The notes beneath the pieces were generated by a model. That model saw nothing but the letters and a program-made list of their open reading frames with translations. It had not been told where the DNA came from and did no database searches. Source: Saccharina japonica (lineage: Eukaryota > Sar > Phaeophyceae > Laminariales > Laminariaceae). Taken from it: a stretch of DNA of 64,000 nt. Positions within the stretch are counted from its first letter, which is position 1, and each line of letters begins with the position of its first letter. Position numbers and translations under genes: made by a program. Shown here in pieces: positions 34,915-46,210 of the stretch. The stretch is taken from NCBI GenBank assembly GCA_008828725.1, contig MEHQ01000638.1, positions 203,579 through 267,578 of the forward strand. Direction: 5' to 3'.

Positions 34915-35250
34915 CGATTGTGCAGTATACTCCGAGTATCGCGTGCATTTCGTACTCCGAGTACTTAAGAGTATGAGAGTACTGGCGGCCTGAATACTCG
35001 GAGTACTTGGAGTATGAGCAGTACTGAAGCCCCAAATACTTGGAGTACAAGGAGTACCCGCAGTATCGGACCCCGAAATACTCCGAGTACAAGCAGTATC
35101 GAGAGTGTTCATACCCGAAATACTCCGAGTACGAGCAGTATCCCGGAGTATTGAACCCCGAAATATTTTGAGTACACGAAGTACCTGAAGTGTTATATCT
35201 CCAATACTCCTTACTTTACTCCAAGGTACTCGGAGCAACATCTATCTGTG
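34915..35250. repeat. Array of GTACT-NNN-AGTAC inverted-repeat motifs
   Basis: TACTCCGAGTA or TACTCGGAGTA and variants recur more than a dozen times, interleaved with GAGCAGTA, CCCCGAAATACT and AAGCAGTATCG. The half-sites GTACT and AGTAC are complementary around a 3-nt centre. It is the third array in this window based on a short inverted motif. Confidence 0.8.
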
Positions 35251-36260
35251 CAACATTGAAGACAACGAGGAACTACCCCTGAGCCCGGGGGAAAAACGCA
35301 GGACAAAGACTTGCAATTGTTTTCAGGACTGGGGACCAGCAACGCGAATGATGCTCATTCGATTGCGATACTAACACAATACTAAAATCAAGTTTGAAAC
35401 GCACCCCACGAACCTGCCGTTCCTTGCACCGCGATGTGGAGTGTTTTCGTGTTTTCATGTTCTTCGTGCTCTCCCAGTGGCTACGTGTACGAGTAGCTGT
35501 TATTAATAGTACGAGGAACGAACGCCTGCTGCTGTATTCTCCCTTCTCAGCTTGCGACACCCCTGGTATTCCAAGTCAACCACAATCTCGAAGGGGAGCC
35601 GTCTATCTCGTACTATTTGGGCGGAGGTGTGCAGGCAGATATGTGTGTCGCTCGAGTGGCGTGTGGTGCGAGGTGGGAAGGGAGGATGAGGTCTCCGCGT
35701 ACGTCGGCATTTGTATAGGGGGCATAGGGTGGAACTATGAAAGGCCTCTGATTGGCTTAAAAACGACAAAAAAAATACTGAAAGTCAAGCAGAGTAGACA
35801 AAATCAGGTATACCTGGGTGTTAAAGAGGCAAAAACAGGTTCAACGAGGTTTTGACCAATGGCAGGGCACGTGGAGTGCGTTTTTGACTTGATTTTAAGT
35901 ATGTATCTGATTTTGTCCGCAAATGGACCAGGTATATCTTTTTTTTGGCCGCTGCCCTTTCAGCATCGAGATGCCGCTAAAACACGCTCGTGAACGCAAT
36001 AAACAGCGGCAAAATATTCCTCCACGTGCGAAAAAAAGTCAAAACCAAGGTGGAACATGCTTATCTTCTACCAAGTCAACTGAGATGGTACGTAATGCGC
36101 GACGTACGAAGCCTGTGCTTATTATGTTGTTGCGTCGCACTTTGAATTATCGAGTTCATTGCTTTACTCGTACACGTAGTTTTATTGCCGAAGATGTTGC
36201 TGGCGTTGGTAAATGCTGTGCCATGATGTTTTGGTTGCTTCGCTTACTACCGTAAAAAAA
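35251..36260. other. Spacer; one small basic frame not called as a gene
   Basis: A 110-codon plus-strand frame (35923-36255) is very basic (KHARERNKQRQ and similar), then RSFIAEDVAGVGKCC. Its first 13 codons belong to the small dispersed repeat also seen near 33740, which weakens it as a gene. A 153-codon frame at 35394-35855 has no domain either. Confidence 0.35.
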
Positions 36261-36263
36261 CTG

Positions 36264-36336
36264 TACGCAAAATCGTTTCCTATGCGTTTGGTTTTAGGTT
36301 CATTTATGGACCCTTGTTTGTGACTTCAGTTTGTAA
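36264..36336 (+). repeat. Extra copy of the element end, just outside the element
   Basis: CGTTTCCTATGCGTTTGGTT, then TTAGGTTCATTTATGGACCC, repeats the left terminal sequence that begins at 36337, so the terminus is present twice in tandem. Confidence 0.6.
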
Positions 36337-37295
36337 GGCCGTTTCTTATGGGATTTTGTTTTAGGTTCATAAATGGACCCCTTTTGACTCGTCTGTTTGT
36401 GACTTCATGTTTGAAGTCTTGCAAGCAGGTGTAGTTTCTTATGGTGGCGTATAGCAAAAAACGTTATTTTTTTCATAGGATTCGGAGGCCATCAAACGAG
36501 GTACCACGCACCACCCACGGGTAGAATGAACTCTAAATATCATTCAGCAGTAGTATTACATAGAAAGAGCAGCTGTGAAGGTACGACGCCCAATCGTACT
36601 CCCTCGTACAAATAACAAGTTAGATCGACTTACCCCGACCATCGCCCAGCACGTGCCGCCTCTGCGCGCGAAGCGAGCAGTGACGTCACGCAGATACCGA
36701 GCGTGCTCGGCGAGTCGAGAGTATTGTGTCGGCTGTCAAGTTGGTGGCCACGATAAAACCCAGGCTCACAGCAGCACCAAAAACAGCAACCTGGTGGTAC
36801 ATATCATACAAGGTGCCAGACAGATAATATATGGTCTACAACAAACCCCTGACGATCTATCACACCCACTTCATCGTCCCTCCCCGATGCCGTTGTGAAA
36901 GTTCTTGGCTGATGTACGGGCGAGTGCAGGCTTGTTCCTGGTTAAGGGTCGGGCGAGCGTGGGCTTGTATGCGACCGCTTCAGTCCGTATATTATGCAGC
37001 AGCTCTACCGGTATGCCGGGTAGACGACACAGTAGTACGAGTACTGACTGTTGTAATACCAAACATAGTATGGATACAAAATCCTATATATAGGCTCAAA
37101 TATGAACCTCAGTTTGAAACCTCTGACCCTGTTCATTCTGGGGCGCAGAATTAACGAGGTGGCCTGGTCAAACCGATGTTCATATTTTTTGTGGTCAAAC
37201 TTCGTCGTCTTGAGTTCCATAGAGATGCTATTTTTTGCCCTTTGTCAAAAGGGGTCCATTTACGAACCCAAAAACAATATCCATAGGAAACGGCC
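36337..37295. mobile_element. DNA-transposon-like element with inverted ends, non-autonomous
   Basis: The left end reads GGCCGTTTCTTATGGG, then TTTTAGGTTCATAAATGGACCCCTTTTGAC. The right end (37237-37295) reads GTCAAAAGGGGTCCATTT, then ACGAACCC and CCATAGGAAACGGCC, its reverse complement with some mismatches, giving terminal inverted repeats of some 55-60 bp. Length is 959 bp. The interior has no transposase frame, so it is probably a MITE-like derivative. No clear target-site duplication was seen. Confidence 0.65.
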
Positions 37296-37439
37296 GAAGT
37301 CTTTGTTCGTAGGCAGGTGGAGATTCTTATGCGGCCGTATGACAAAAAAGAAATGAATGCGATACGGAGACCACAAAGAAGACGCACCACACGCGTATAA
37401 TCGTATACTCGGATAGTATGTACCTTTTTTGCATACGTC

Positions 37440-38132
37440 CAGGAGTCATATTTATAGCAGCTGAAAGTGCGACGTACACCGATCGCACTCACTCGTACAA
37501 AACAAAAGTTTTAATCGAGTTACACCCACCATCGCCCAGCACGCGCCGCCTCCGCGCGCCAAGCCAGCAGCGATGGCACCCAGCTACCGAGCGTGCTTGG
37601 TTAGTTGAAAGCATTGTATCGGCTCTCTAGGTGTTGGGCATGATATAATACAGGCTCACAGCAACAGCAAACAGCTGTGCGCGACCTGGTGGTATGTATC
37701 ATACGAACTGCCAGACAGATCTCGTCTATACCAATCCCCTGACAATATCTCACATTTACCGCATCGTCCCTCCCCGATGCCGTAGTGAGAGTTCCTGGCT
37801 GACGCCCGGGCGAGTGTGGTATTGTACGTGACCGATTCAGTCTGTATATGCAGAAGCTCTACTGTTGTGCCGGGCGAATGTATAATACGAGTACTGCTGT
37901 TTGTTACACAAAAAAGTAAATGTACAAACCTATATAATTGTTTGTAACTTCTGACCTTGATTGATCTGGGGTGCAGAATGATCGAGGCGACCTGATCAAA
38001 CTGGTGTTCATATATATATGTTTCGGTGACCACACTGGTTCGTTTTGAGGTGCATAAGATATGTAATGTTTTGCCCTTGATCAAAGAGGGTCCATTCATG
38101 AACCTATAAAACAAATTTAATAGGAAACGGCC
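37440..38132. mobile_element. Second, partial copy of the same element in direct tandem
   Basis: Starting at AGCAGCTGAAAGTGCGACG it follows the interior of 36560-37295: CACCATCGCCCAGCACG, TACCGAGCGTGCT, CAGGCTCACAGCA, CGTCCCTCCCCGATGCCG and the right end TAGGAAACGGCC (38121-38132). Identity is about 80% by eye. The left inverted end appears to be missing. The distance between equivalent points is about 0.84-0.89 kb. Confidence 0.7.
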
Positions 38133-39400
38133 TAACCGTGGAGCTTTTCATGTAATTGTGGTTTGAAGGCGAGCACTATATCTCATGCGCACAATAAGCT
38201 GGATTATATCGTGCTGTTGGTTATATTACAGACGCTCTGGAAACAACCCCCCTGTGAAGCTGGTTGGGCTTCACGGCAGAGTTCCCTTCGTAACTTTCCA
38301 GCAGCAGTAAATGTAATGTACACATTGAACTCACCAGAGTGTAGGAGGGGGTATCACGACGCATTGCTGTAGACGAATTAAAAATGTAACCTTTAATTAA
38401 CTCGCACAATTATTGTCGACCAATGAGGCTAAAAAACACCTACGTTGTGTTTTCTTGTCGGAGGCATTATACATTTAGACTGCTGTTGAAACGTTGCACA
38501 TTATTTCAGGCGTTGTATTGGCCATGTTGTTTTTTTTACTTGGCGGCAAAATTGCACACACACTTCCAGACAAGTAAACGTGGTGACGTCTATCAACGAC
38601 GAAGGGGAGGAGGCTGTGCTTTATGTCCACCCTGTTCAGGCAATTCACAACCGCTACATGTTTTACCTTATTCTGTAATCGCGTTCCCAGGTGAGAACAA
38701 CACAAGAGTAACCCCACCGTCACGCTTTTTGCCCGGACCCACACCGCCCGGTGGCATGCATTAGTTCAGTCTCGGACTACAGCAATACATGTACTGAAGT
38801 TGGATAACGTTCAAACATAGGCGATCGAAATGGTATACGAGGTCGACGTCCCGGGAGCCATAAACAATATTGGTACACCTGAAGGACAATTTATAATCTT
38901 GTAAATTGTGTACTATCTATATCTCCCCTCCACTCGCCTCTTCCCGGTCTCAATTGCGTTCCATTACATGTCAACTTTTAATCTCCTTATCCACGGCATT
39001 GACTTCCGAAACGGTAACCAAAACATCGTCGGGGTCGAGCTGGCGCTGAAACCAACCAGCAGTAGGTCACCAGGGTTACTTTCACCAGAGTTGTCAATGA
39101 GCGTACCCCCATCAGTTCCCACCCCTCACCCTTGAACTCAAAATGTGTCTCTTTGTTTTGGAGCCCGCCATGCCATTTCTCGAAGGCAACCCGGCTTCGC
39201 GGCAACATGTTTGACGACACACTCGTAGGGTGGGCAGCAGTTCGAACGATTTCCCTGCTCTATTTTTTACACGAACAGCACGATCCTCCAGCCGTAGTCT
39301 TGGACGTTACCGTGTTGAGGTAGGATCCCGCCAGCTAGTTTATTTCCAGCGCGATCAAACGCTGGTTCGTGCTGAAAGACCTACGATGTAGCGAATGATT
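38133..39400. other. Spacer, no gene seen
   Basis: Only short frames on both strands. Nothing repeated within the window was noticed. Confidence 0.4.
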
Positions 39401-40781
39401 GAACGCCCTCGGAATGGTTCACTGTCCGTATCCGACCTTCGTTAACAACTATGGCGTTTACGAAAATACTCGGCGACCGTACACTTTTCAGGGCGAACCT
39501 TCAAATCCTCAGGAACGGAAGCTTAGTTATCGCAGGGAGGGAGTCACATCCCGCCCAGAGGGAGACGAGTACAAAACGACGCACGTGCGGTTTGACATAC
39601 GAACACCAGCTGCAGGACCTATTTTCGGGCCTTGCCGACTCACTCCCGTCCTGTAGGTGGAGAATTGAGATGTACACCCGGTTCATCAATTGCGGCACCG
39701 TCACGCCCACCGCCCTTTCTCTAAGTGAAACCATTCGCCTGCAGCTCATACAGATTAAGAGAGTCATCCACAATTCGTCATTTACGGAATATATAAGCCA
39801 CCTTCAAATGCGTCTCCCCAAGTGCTTCGCGTGTGAACCAGAAAGGAAACGGCAAACAACTTAGCCTCGCCAACGTCTGGGGCGCTTGTGATCTTGACTC
39901 CAACGTAAACACCCTGTCCAACTCGCCAATGGAGAAGATCCCCGTGCTCCTCGCGTGCCTCGTCTCACCCCTCTCCAGCCGTGTCCGCCACAATACTCGA
40001 GACGTGTTGTTCGAGACAGCGTCGCTGGCCCGTTCCTTCAGCTCGCGGGTATACAATGCGTTCCAGTCCGGCGAATTTTGCTGTACCTCCCCATGTATCT
40101 AATCGCCATACCGTCTTGGCCTTCAGATCCAACATTAGACCATTTCTCCGTGTTTTCTGCTGGCTGCAAGTAGTTTAGTATATTATCAGGAAACATTGGC
40201 GCTCCTGTTGACAGCGTGGAACAACTTGTAGAAGCAGTCTTCGATGAAGCAGAGACAGTTGCCATTTGGTTTGAATTTTCCTTCAAACAGACCCAGCATC
40301 CTACCCCTACCAGCTCGACACCCTTGAACAAAAGCGCTAGCCATTGGTTTACGCTCCTGGCGGACGTTCATGGCTTCCCTGTCGACAACACGTCTATGAT
40401 ACGCAGTGTGCAGGGCGACCGTCGTCGAGTGTACATGGTTTCCCGGGCACGCAACGCACTTGACACCGGGAGCAGGCGGCGTCTTCCCGCAACTCGCTTG
40501 CCCTCATTGTTTCCGCCGCGTGCTGGTCTGTGTTCCTCGAATGCAGCGGGTGCGGACTGCCTCCGGTAAGGGTCTACGCATGAAGTGTACGACAAAAGAA
40601 AGAGGCAGCCGTCCCCGTACTTCTACGCCCAACACGACTCGCTGTATTACTCGCCTCGCTGTTTTCTCGTCTGACCGTCCGCTATATGTTGCTCTTGGCG
40701 CTCCAACCTATCCTCGCGCGCTACCCGCGTTTTCTTGCGGTATTCCTGGGTGCTTAGCCTCGACGTTAAACCGGGCATCCC
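39400..40781 (+). other. Coding-like but interrupted stretch left of copy B
   Basis: GC-rich with protein-like plus-strand segments in changing frames: 39451-39864 (with SLSETIRLQLIQIKRVIHN), 39833-40102 (with SPMEKIPVLLACLV and SSRVYNAFQSG) and 40216-40569 (with DEAETVAIWFEFSF). A CPHC followed by CVPRM lies near 40500-40550. No family is recognised. It could be a decayed host gene or exons separated by short introns. The equivalent of this stretch in front of copy A lies outside the window. Confidence 0.25.
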
Positions 40782-41211
40782 CTGCGTTGACACGATCCGC
40801 GCAATGTACCTCTTACGGTGGGACCTCGATGCTCTTCAACGAGACTGAACCTTGCACCCCGAACTCGCCGTGGGTCGCTTTTCGGTTACCTCTGGGGAGT
40901 TCTCAGAGCAGTGGCACCGTGGCGCAGTTCAAACGTAGCCACGGTCGGCTGTGCACCGTGCATCCACGGCCGCCCTCCTCTCTCGTTGAAAATAGAGTCG
41001 GCAGGGTACCTGGCTGGCTTGTATCACCGGGCAACCGCGCGGTATTAGGAAAAACAATTACGTTGCCTATCCCACTGCCGGACAGGCGGAAAGCAGGCGT
41101 GCGCGATTTCGCTGGCCTGGGCTGAGTGGAACTTTCGTCTTCTGTAACCAATACATCCTGCGCGGAACCACTATCACAACCTGAGGTAGGGTACGCGAGT
41201 AACTTAATGCA

Positions 41212-42870
41212 ATGCGGGGCTACTGTTGCGTACAGAGTGTTTGCCGCAAAGTACGACGGGGGGTGACGTTAGTGACGCAATATTTGCGTGCCGTTCTCTC
41301 AGAGTGGACAATACGCAGTGGTGCTAGAGTTCCCATATCTGTAAATCAGGTTGAACACGTATGCCAAGCGGGCAGCCTTAAGATCGTTCTGGTTGACGTG
41401 AGTCCGTTTTTATCGGAGTGCCGCTTAGTTACACGCATAACTTCTGTCTTCCTCCTGTGTGGGAGGGGCGTTGTTAAGCCTCGTTCCTGCGGTTTCGCCT
41501 GCTCCCGACGGTATCATCCTTGATCGTGTGTTGCTGCGTCTGATGACAGCGTAAACATCCGGGCCACGTCAGGTTCTCAACAACGTAGCGCCAATTCGTA
41601 CACAGCACACAAAGGAGGGGGATTAGGAGTGTCACACGCTCGGCGATCTTATTTCGCGGATTACAGCTCGCATTACTGACGAGAGCATTGGCAGTATTGA
41701 GAGCATGACGATAAGGAAGGAATTCAGAAGAGTATGCACGTCTTTCAACCCCACATGAGCCTTTTTTTTCGATCCGACGAACGAGTTAAGCCCCGGCTCG
41801 TATACTTTGTGAGGCAATACGACAAGTTCAAGTGCCGTACAACGAACGTGACTCGTCGGCACGTGATGGATCGAGGCTTCAGTGACAGTTACATGAAACT
41901 TTGTTTTATGACTACTAATGGTGCTGCTACTTGCTACGGTTAATTGCATCAGTTTCGTTTGTCGAGTTGTCGACGGGGTGGTACATTGACGTTATGCGTA
42001 CCTCGTTCGCTATCGGAGTAAAGCCGTATCCCGACACACAATCCCACGCATCTGTAAGAGAACGTGGTGTAACCCACAGCTAATATTCACAAAGTTTGCA
42101 GCTGCACAACAAATTACCAAGTTTCATCGAGTCGTACTTAACTATGTCTTCATGGAATAATCCCAAACCTTTTGCTTTGGGTTGGAAATTCGCTTCGTTT
42201 TGTGCCATAGTTCCCGTTAGCGAGTTGCTTGAACCCCGTGATAGGTAAAGGGACGCTCTCACCAAGCAAGGTATTTATCTCGGTCGTGTTCGTCTACCCG
42301 TACGCACGCATGAAACTGGGCATAACGCCCCCCACCGCGTCAACTTGGCAAAACTCGAAACTTCGCATCACTCCCCATTAGCGACACGATAAACCTTCAT
42401 CAGTTGTGTGCCCGTTCAGGCCTCTCGTAGCGCCGTGATTAGTCCCCACTCTATGGTGCTCCCAAGATGTATCCGCTGTAAGAGTGTTGGGATTCCACGG
42501 ATGTCTGTGTTTTGTTTTTAGCTGTTTGTATCCTATTTGTACTGGAACCACACCTCTGGCGCATAACTGAGCGGTCTTCTTCGTCGGCCATCTCGCCCGT
42601 GAGGAGTTTTTCAAAAGCGCGCGTAACATGCACAATCATTGCTTTCGAAGACGGGCGCTGAGTTAAGACGTGACGCTCGAGACCGATTATGTATAAACGT
42701 TTCGTCGTAGATGTTGCTAGGCTGACTACGAAGACGTGTACAGTAGTTTCCAATTATATTTTTGAATCATTGAGTATTTTTCACGCCAGCGTCACGGGTC
42801 ACGGGCAATTTGATTTCGACAACAGCAGTAGCCCTCTGTACTGGCACCTATTATTCAAGAACATTCCAGG
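41212..42870 (+). pseudogene. Possible decayed exons of an unrecognised gene (copy B)
   Basis: Counterpart of 431-2071. Block 1 reads RSGARVPISVNQVEHVCQAG followed by GTGAGT. Block 2 (about 41794-41930) reads LVYFVRQYDKFKCR and HVMDRG. Block 3 (42689-42870) reads VVDVARLTTKTCTVVSN, then GHGQFDFDNSSS and LYWHLLFKNIP, and ends in CCAG|GTAAGT, a perfect 5' splice signal. Block 3 is open here while its copy-A partner is interrupted. No domain recognised. Confidence 0.25.
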
Positions 42871-42987
42871 TAAGTTTTTTTCTTGTTTTTCGTAGAATCA
42901 CAAAAATACTGATCAGCCCAGAGGTATGATAAGTATATGCACCGAAGTCATTGTTCTCCACCGATCGATTTGACGACAGGGGAGGGG

Positions 42988-43308
42988 TGTACTCATGTCG
43001 TGCACGGCCGTAGTCATATGACCATAGACCCTCGCATCCCTACAATGCCGGGACGGAGCACGTTAGGTGTTCACCAACCAGGGAGACATTGCTTGCACCC
43101 AGCGCGAAGCGCCGTGAGGTATTGGGCGAGTCGCATGGAGGGTGAGCTACATCCTGTTAAGAACCGCCTCTGAGGCGGACTTGCATATGGACGACAGCTT
43201 CAATGAGTTAAATTTATTTCTGGTGTGGCCACTTCCGGAGACAACAATGGGTTTTACTATGTAACTGCCTCGCCGATGCCTTACCATATTAACACCACGT
43301 GATACTAC
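42988..43308. mobile_element. 0.32-kb insert present only in copy B
   Basis: Copy A has an uninterrupted G tract where copy B has AGGGGAGGG, about 321 bp of extra DNA, and then A-GGGGGAGGG again, which looks like a target-site duplication of 8-9 bp. The ends TGTACTCATGTCGTGC and, reversed, TGTAGTATCACGTGG share a weak TGTA-T...CGTG pattern. There is no coding content. It is best read as a small non-autonomous DNA element inserted after the duplication; a deletion in copy A is less likely because of the flanking duplication. Confidence 0.55.
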
Positions 43309-46210
43309 AGGGGGAGGGCTGTTCTCTAACACAAGCACATATTTCTCCTCTCTATCCAACGCCAGCGCCATTTGAGCCCTTGTGGCCGGCGCGCTGTCCT
43401 TCAATCTTCCTGCGAGGCGTGTCCTTCCGTACTGCAAGAAAACCTGCAGGTCGTTTGTCGACCTGCGTGCACCAGGAAAAGCAATAGGGCTTAGGCCAGG
43501 CTGTCACTGCCCGTAAACAAGGCATGCGGACCATCGCATATCGTACATCAACACCGTATAGTTGACATATATTTTGTTTTATCGCTTGTAGCCTGCGGTG
43601 CGCGCTGCCGTCTTGGCTCGTTACAGCCCTTAACGAGCCTTTTTACGGCGGTTCGGTCAGTGAGCTCACCCAAACACTAAGTTTAGGGCAGCAGCGCGTG
43701 TTTCAACCGTTTGAAACACCCTCGAGCATATGATCGCCATTCCCTGTTGGGTTGGTGAAGCATATATACCACTTGTTGAAAATACATACGGGCTGGTTCA
43801 AGTTGAGCGCCCCGAATGTTGTCAGCCACGAAATCGTGTTGCAATATCTCCTTAAAAGTCACGCTTTTCGTACCATACTGATTGCCATGAGCAATGGAAG
43901 AGGGTCGCATACCCAGTGTTTTAGTTGAAATTCTAGAACTGCCGCTAGGAGCCAAAAATGTGTCCCGACGAACTACGGGCCTGAAAAAAGAACAGAAACA
44001 TTCAGACGTTTTAATAGGAAATATAATTTTTTTCACATACGTTGATGAATGAGCCGAATACAGGTACATCAAGGCATTTATGTGAAAATGTTCGCACAGA
44101 TGTCCGGTTGGACTGCGAAGAGAAACATATCAAGTCATTTGAAATCTCAAAGCTGGTCCAATAAGAAAACTACTTAATTACCAGGCAACAGCGAAATCCG
44201 CGTATCTTCCGCACAAAAGTCCGAACATTCACGTGAGATAGGTCGTTATATTCCGCACACGTGTTCTTTGAGCTCCTGCCGAGGCCTTGACAGATTGTTG
44301 TTTTTTTTCTTCCTTTTATTGGTTTTTAATTTGGAGTTTGTTAAGCCACAAGAATCCAACTCTGTAAAAATAACCAATATTCAACGGAAAAAATATAAAA
44401 CATGACAACGTCTTTTGACGGATCGACGAGGGTGCATATAACACGTGTGCAAACATTCATGACGCTTCTCCCAAAAACGGCCTGAACTTCCGACTCTGAT
44501 TGAATTGAGGGAATTCAACTCGAACCAGCCTGTGTATGCGAAAACCGTATTCCGAAACAAGCTACATAAACGAAAAAACCATAATGCTTCAAACCTCTCC
44601 ATTTCACTCGACCTCTGCGTCACATCATCGTCTCACTCAGTTCCCGCATTTCTACATGGACTATTGTTGTCGCCGTTGATTGTTGGGTTTACGTTTGTTC
44701 ATCATTACCTGTTTCCAATATCATCGACCGATTTATTTGTAGTTGAGGGCTCCGTCCACCTGCCCTATTAAGAAAACCTTCGCATTTAGTGATACCTCAT
44801 GTAGCTACTGCCTGTACAAGACGCCATGAAGGACAGTGAACGACAGTTTACCACATTATGGGTCCGCCCAATGTATATATACGAAGTATATGCATATATA
44901 TTCAAATACGCTCTCGGTTTTCCAAGGCGCGTTTAGATCGCTCTCCTTCGCGAGCAGCGTTTTGGTGTACCAGCTATTTAAATCCCGACTACTTTTATTG
45001 TTGGGATTGATATGAGCTTGGACATGCGAAATCGCACGCTCGCGTACTACTGATCTATCGTACAGTTGTAAACAGCCAGGGTGGAGGGGCTTGCTTTTCG
45101 ATTTTAGGGAAGCCACTGGGTGCGTTTACCGTGAACTCGGGACTTGGTTCGTAAAAAGACAGTCTCGAAAGATTTACTGGCCAGGGCGACAAGCAAAACG
45201 TTCACAAACAAGAAGCATATCTCTTACACACAAGACATGCCGGACACGAAAACAGCTGGTTGCGACGACGTCGCCACCCAGTAGTTGCGACATGCCAGAT
45301 CATAGTAGTGAAGCTGCGGTGTGGAGTATATTTGTTATGATGCTATTCTCATGTGTAAACCTAGCTATACACGCACAGCGTTCTATGTGTGAACCCAATG
45401 TTGCCTAGCTTGTTGCTTGGTCCTGAGATGTACGTGAGTGCGTACCCACGGCTGACGTCCGGACGTCCTTGCCGTACAAGTCGCTGCCTCTTTGCTGATT
45501 TTTAATGTGTTTAGGCCATGCGGGTTCCCTGTTGACTGGCGTCTGCCGCTCTCTTCATCTGGCACTGCCATAAACGACAGGTGACAATTGCAACTCGGTG
45601 CGTCTGTGAATTATTCTATCGGAGCTACAGTAGGTGCTGGACAACTTTGTTTCTGGAATCGTCCACGAGTACAACAACTCAGTCAGTCGCTTGTGCTGCG
45701 GCTGCCGTTGCTAGTGCTGCTTCAGTCGTAATTCTCCAAACTAAACAACGACTAGCCTTCTCTGGTGATGGACGATTCACAGGCGCCCAGCGACAGGTGA
45801 GCAGGTTGTCTGAAATACCCTTGTGTTCAAATATCTACTTCGTGCAAATAAATACACGGCTGCTCAGCACGTGGCCCGTCTTCTAATTGCATACGTGCTT
45901 ATGGTGTTTAGTATTCAGCGATATTGGTGAGGTTCTAAACAGGCACTGCAGCCCTCGTGAGAGTCACTCCGCATGCTCATGCGACTTGTTTTCACTAACG
46001 TTGAGGGTGGCATTGCTATGCATGCTGTGACAGTACGCAACCGAAGCTGCCGGAGATCGGTACCAATCGGGTGTTTTTCCTCGGGTTTTAGTTGCGTTTG
46101 TTTGCGCAAGGTTATATTATGTATTCACCACTGCTCAGTCAAAGTTTCCCCCATCCAAAAACTGTTGTGTTCAGGACTATTCCCCGGCCATTTGTGCAGC
46201 TCGTTAAACA
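43309..46210. other. Non-coding part of copy B upstream of the ankyrin gene
   Basis: Aligned with copy A 2195-5084. No gene recognised. TATATA stretches at about 44873-44900 correspond to those in copy A. The part just before 46211 is the likely 5' region of the ankyrin gene. Confidence 0.5.

Noticed and set aside
36337-38132. LTR pair of a retrotransposon
   Set aside because: The direct copies are nearly adjacent, the first has inverted ends, and there are no reverse transcriptase, integrase or capsid-like frames; a DNA-type element fits better.
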